A DNA stretch of 64,000 bases from Drechmeria coniospora (Eukaryota > Ascomycota > Sordariomycetes > Hypocreales > Ophiocordycipitaceae): positions 9,420,520-9,484,519 of the forward strand of contig NC_054389.1 in NCBI RefSeq assembly GCF_001625195.1. Direction: 5' to 3'. Under the pieces are notes generated by a model that saw nothing but the letters and a program-made list of their open reading frames with translations, did not search any database and was not told the origin of the DNA. Of the stretch, positions 59,040 to 64,000 are shown piece after piece (the stretch's first letter is position 1; every line of letters starts with the position of its first letter). Position numbers and translations under genes: made by a program.

Positions 59040-60131
59040 TTACTGTTTCTTCGCCTCGCGGTCGCGCTTGCGCAGGGCTCTCGCGCGGATGTCAATGTGC
59101 ATCTTCTTGTTGATCCAGATGACGACGGGGCTGTTGACACCGGGCACGTTCTCGATGAGCCACAGCATGATCGAATGGCTCCACCACGGAGTATACGTGT
59201 TCGGAGCCGTCTGGTAGCCGCCGAGCCCAATCTTCCCTAGGGCAGCCTTGACAAAGTTGCGAGCGCTAGGGATGAGCAGACTCGGGCGGCGGATTTTGCT
59301 CATCGAGGTGGTGACGAGGTGGCTCAGCACCAGATACACGTCGATGTGATCATCGGCCAGCTCCGAGGCCAAGGCGTTGCTCCACTGCTGGAGGAAGGCC
59401 TTGCTGCCGGAATAGGTGGCCAGGTAGGGCGTGGGCGTCCAACCACCAAAGGAGCCCATGGTCAATATCAGGCCATGCTTGCGGGCCTTGAGGATCGGGG
59501 CGACCAGCTGGGTGACCTTGAGGGTGCCGATGCAGTTGACGGTGATGATGTTCTCGAGCTCCTCCCTGGGCGTTTGGATGAACGGTACGGGCATGTTGTG
59601 GCTCTGGCCAACGTTGTTGATCAGAATCGCCACTTCGAGACCACCGAGCATCTCGCGCAACCGTTCATAGTCACCGTTGTCGTTTTTGGCAAAGTCCATG
59701 GCCAGCGTCTTTATCTGCAAGCCCTTGGCGGAATATTTCTGTTTCAGTTCCACGGCGAGGGTGTCGAGCTTGGATTGCGTTCGGGAGACGAGGATGAGAT
59801 TGAAGCCCTTGGCCGCGAGCTGGGTTGCGTACTCCTTTCCCAAGCCATCCGAAGCGCCGGTCACGACGGCCCATGTGCCAACGCGACCATATTTTCGAAG
59901 CTTGGGAGTGTCAGCGAGAGGCTCTTGCAAACAACGTAGCTTGGATGAGGTCGATGGACTTACTGGGTGACCAACAAAGACGACGGAGCTGAGGATCAGG
60001 GACAGGTAGCTCAATAGCTTCGTGCCGATGTACAATGCGCCAACGCCAGCAAGGGCCCACTGGATTTTCTCAGGAGGCGAGAGAATCTGCCGGACATGGT
60101 CAAGCGCTTTTTGCACGATGGGAGAGTCCAT
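59040..60131 (-). CDS. IFA38: Very-long-chain 3-oxoacyl-CoA reductase (Ifa38/KAR)
   Basis: ER enzyme that reduces 3-ketoacyl-CoA with NADPH in the elongation cycle making very-long-chain fatty acids for sphingolipids. Two exons, 59964-60131 and 59040-59900, with a 63-nt intron (GTAAGT...CCCAAG), give 342 residues, as in yeast Ifa38. An N-terminal helix ([20 protein letters not shown]) anchors it. The short-chain dehydrogenase motifs are [12 protein letters not shown] (cofactor), NNVGQSH, a Ser in TMGSFGG, and YSGSK (catalytic Tyr/Lys). The C-terminus ends in KKxK-like basic residues (RDREAKKQ), compatible with ER retention. An upstream in-frame extension to 60257 exists but is not needed. It is divergent from ERG28 across 1.0 kb, two ER lipid genes side by side. 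Confidence 0.92.
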   Translation of the reverse strand: MDSPIVQKALDHVRQILSPPEKIQWALAGVGALYIGTKLLSYLSLILSSVVFVGHPVSPSTSSKLRCLQEPLADTPKLRKYGRVGTWAVVTGASDGLGKEYATQLAAKGFNLILVSRTQSKLDTLAVELKQKYSAKGLQIKTLAMDFAKNDNGDYERLREMLGGLEVAILINNVGQSHNMPVPFIQTPREELENIITVNCIGTLKVTQLVAPILKARKHGLILTMGSFGGWTPTPYLATYSGSKAFLQQWSNALASELADDHIDVYLVLSHLVTTSMSKIRRPSLLIPSARNFVKAALGKIGLGGYQTAPNTYTPWWSHSIMLWLIENVPGVNSPVVIWINKKMHIDIRARALRKRDREAKKQ

Positions 60132-61164
60132 CGCGGCGGTTGGAGTCTCGAAGGGCGAACGGACAAGGTAATGCGAGGGAGGGTGGGTTGGCTTGATTGT
60201 TTGAAAGAAGCCTCTCTTTGGCCGCTCAACAAAGGACAAAGATGGCTGGACCCGCAATGGCAGGTGCCGTTCGGGTTCCTGAGCTACTATTAATTACTGC
60301 ACTTGTACTCCGTACTCCGCACAGTACTAGAAAGTAATAATGCTTAATGCTTGCTTAAGTACGGAGTACTCTGTACTTACTTCAGTAACACATGTAAGTA
60401 CAAGTACTCCGTTGTAGCACTGTAAGTGTGGGCCAACCGCCATTGAGGTACAGCACTTACAGTACGGCAACTTTTGATTAACTTGTACGGAGTACTCCGT
60501 ACCGAGTACTTACTTTGTACTGTACATGTCGTTGTACTTGCTGGTATACGAACACTGGTACCTGTACTCCGTACGGAGCACAATTCTTGTGCCTGGGCAA
60601 TGCTCGTACAATTACTACTAGGTACGGAGCACTCCGCAAGTACTTTGCGGTGCTGTAATTACATGTAGACAGGTATTCCAATGACAGCTTATCCATGTCC
60701 CACCAAGTCGAAGAGAAAGGGTAGAATCATGTTGTATATACTCCGTACCTGGTGCTTGATCAGGATTGTTCCAAGTCAATAAATGCCTTATCCTGCAACA
60801 CTCACGAGAATGGCCCGGCAGGGGTTAGCAGTAGTTTTCGTATCCCGTGCTCCTTACAATCAGACTAACAGCAGCGCACTTGCACAAGTACTCATACCTA
60901 CTGTACAGCAAGTTGGAATGAAGTACTGTACTTGGGCGTACGGAGTACCGCTGAGCAATCGTCCCTTGAGAGTGCAGTGTGCAACCACCAATTACTTACT
61001 AGGTAATTACTAGGTACCTAGTACCTAGTAATTACTGCAGCACAGCCCGCAGCAACGCTACAGTACACTTACTTACAGTACACTTACTTACAGTTCAACT
61101 ACAAGTACTTCCCCTCTCGTATTTTGTTTCTCCCACATAACGCCGTATACGCGAGACCATCAGC
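60132..61164. repeat. GTAC-word island between ketoreductase and ERG28
   Basis: Dense GTAC words fill about 60300-60690 and 60880-61110: ACTTGTACGGAGTACTCCGTACCGAGTAC, CTAGGTACCTAGTACCTAGTAATTAC, ACAGTACACTTACTTAC. The island sits where the two divergent promoters should be. Confidence 0.75.
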
Positions 61165-61740
61165 ATGGACTTTGTCAGGACACTGCTCCCGCCAGGAAAG
61201 GGCGTGCTGCCCTACTACATGCTCGTTGTAAGCTTCCCGCTCCCTCGCAAGCCGACGTGCCCAAAGCGCGAACTGACTTCCAAGCTCTCCGTCTTGTCCA
61301 TCGGCAACTCTCTCCAGGCGTACGCCACGCTGCACTTCTCGCGCCGCGTCTACAACGGTCGCTTCGTACGGAACAGCAAGCTGCCCCCGGCAACGGCCGA
61401 GTACAACCCCGAGGATGCCGTTGACAAGCTCGTGCCGGCAACGGTGCAGAGCGATCCCAAGGCCACGGACCAGATGACACCCCTTGCCGGCCGTCTCTTC
61501 GGCACCTGGACGCTCATCACCTGCATCGTGCGCTGCTACGCCGCCTACCACCTGCATATCGGACCCGTCTACAACATTGCCGTCTGGACCTACGTCGTTG
61601 CGCTGGGGCACTTTGCGAGCGAGCTGTTTGTCTTCAAAAGCATGACGTTGGGCCTGCCGCAGATTTTCCCCTTGACCCTCGCGAGCTGCGCGCTCATCTG
61701 GATGCCCATGGTCCGGGGCTACTACGTCGAGGGCCACTGA
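61165..61740 (+). CDS. ERG28: Ergosterol biosynthesis protein Erg28
   Basis: ER membrane scaffold that tethers the C-4 demethylation enzymes (Erg25, Erg26, Erg27) in ergosterol synthesis. Two exons, 61165-61227 and 61285-61740, with a 57-nt stopless intron (GTAAGC...CCAAG), give 172 residues, the normal length. Removing the intron joins YYMLVLSVLSIGNSLQAYAT, the conserved first helix. Other family blocks are FGTWTLITCIVRCYAAYHL, YNIAVWTYVVALGHFASELF and the C-terminal CALIWMPMVRGYYVEGH. The Arg/Cys/Tyr-rich second helix and the WMxxQ/R region match Erg28. It converges with GAL7, with about 100 bp between stops, so their 3' UTRs probably overlap. Confidence 0.95.
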   Translation: MDFVRTLLPPGKGVLPYYMLVVSFPLPRKPTCPKRELTSKLSVLSIGNSLQAYATLHFSRRVYNGRFVRNSKLPPATAEYNPEDAVDKLVPATVQSDPKATDQMTPLAGRLFGTWTLITCIVRCYAAYHLHIGPVYNIAVWTYVVALGHFASELFVFKSMTLGLPQIFPLTLASCALIWMPMVRGYYVEGH

Positions 61741-61844
61741 TGCGTGGCCATGTGTCGTCGGCGGTTCAATGCCACGGCGACGAGATAGAGCCGCATCGCC
61801 GCGGACGGAATGATAATCAAGTTGCTACATCCGTTTACGGTACT

Positions 61845-64000
<2,156 letters not shown>

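Noticed and set aside
48365..61284. Stopless introns with length divisible by three (Nup170, HTS1, APH-like, ERG28) as coding insertions
   Set aside because: Each has a good donor, acceptor and branch site, and removal restores family-conserved sequence. Their share among all introns here is about what chance predicts.

Overview
This window looks like a chromosome segment of a filamentous ascomycete, most likely a Sordariomycete of the Hypocreales. The reasons are GC-rich coding sequence, many introns of about 48-140 nt with GTAAGT/GTACGT donors and CTAAC/CTAAT/CTGAC branch points, and gene content typical of Pezizomycotina (a 7TM-RGS receptor, spherulin-4, an adenylation enzyme fused to a membrane flavoreductase). 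I rebuilt 20 protein-coding genes by hand splicing; most span several open frames. No tRNA, rRNA, CRISPR or intact transposon was seen. The genus cannot be fixed from this sequence alone.

Layout. 1-8.8 kb: the 5' part of the UDP-glucose 4-epimerase gene GAL10, cut by the window start; a SUN-domain nuclear envelope protein; the DEAD-box ribosome biogenesis helicase Dbp4. 11.5-19.7 kb: a 1000-residue adenylation domain/ferric-reductase-like fusion, divergent from an enoyl-CoA hydratase across a 3.1 kb spacer. 22.4-24.4 kb: a seven-helix receptor with a C-terminal RGS domain. 24.4-37.4 kb: gene-poor, holding only a small four-helix membrane protein and ESF1. 37.4-44.8 kb: a secreted protein with six tandem saposin-A-type modules split over exons, an EXPERA/TMEM97 protein, an unrecognised type I membrane protein and a spherulin-4 (GH135-like) protein with an acidic repeat tail. 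46.5-52.8 kb: a SAM methyltransferase and the nucleoporin Nup170/Nup155. 53.9-64 kb: histidyl-tRNA synthetase with two starts, a small coiled-coil protein, an APH-like kinase with a membrane tail, the very-long-chain 3-ketoacyl-CoA reductase, Erg28 and GAL7.

How the genes relate. Most are housekeeping: Leloir pathway (GAL10 and GAL7 near opposite ends), ribosome biogenesis (Dbp4, Esf1), nuclear envelope and pore (SUN, Nup170), and ER lipid/sterol synthesis (ketoreductase and Erg28, divergent). The accessory candidates are the saposin-A-type protein, the adenylation-reductase fusion, the spherulin and the methyltransferase. Between genes lie islands built from GTAC-centred words (GTACTCCGTAC, its complement GTACGGAGTAC, AAGTACTTAC). 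They occupy many spacers and fill the last 0.7 kb.

The most interesting item is the saposin-A-type array. Each module is split by a phase-0 intron just after Cys-Thr-x-Gly, and the internal exons are all multiples of three, so the gene appears to have grown by exon duplication and could vary its module number by splicing.
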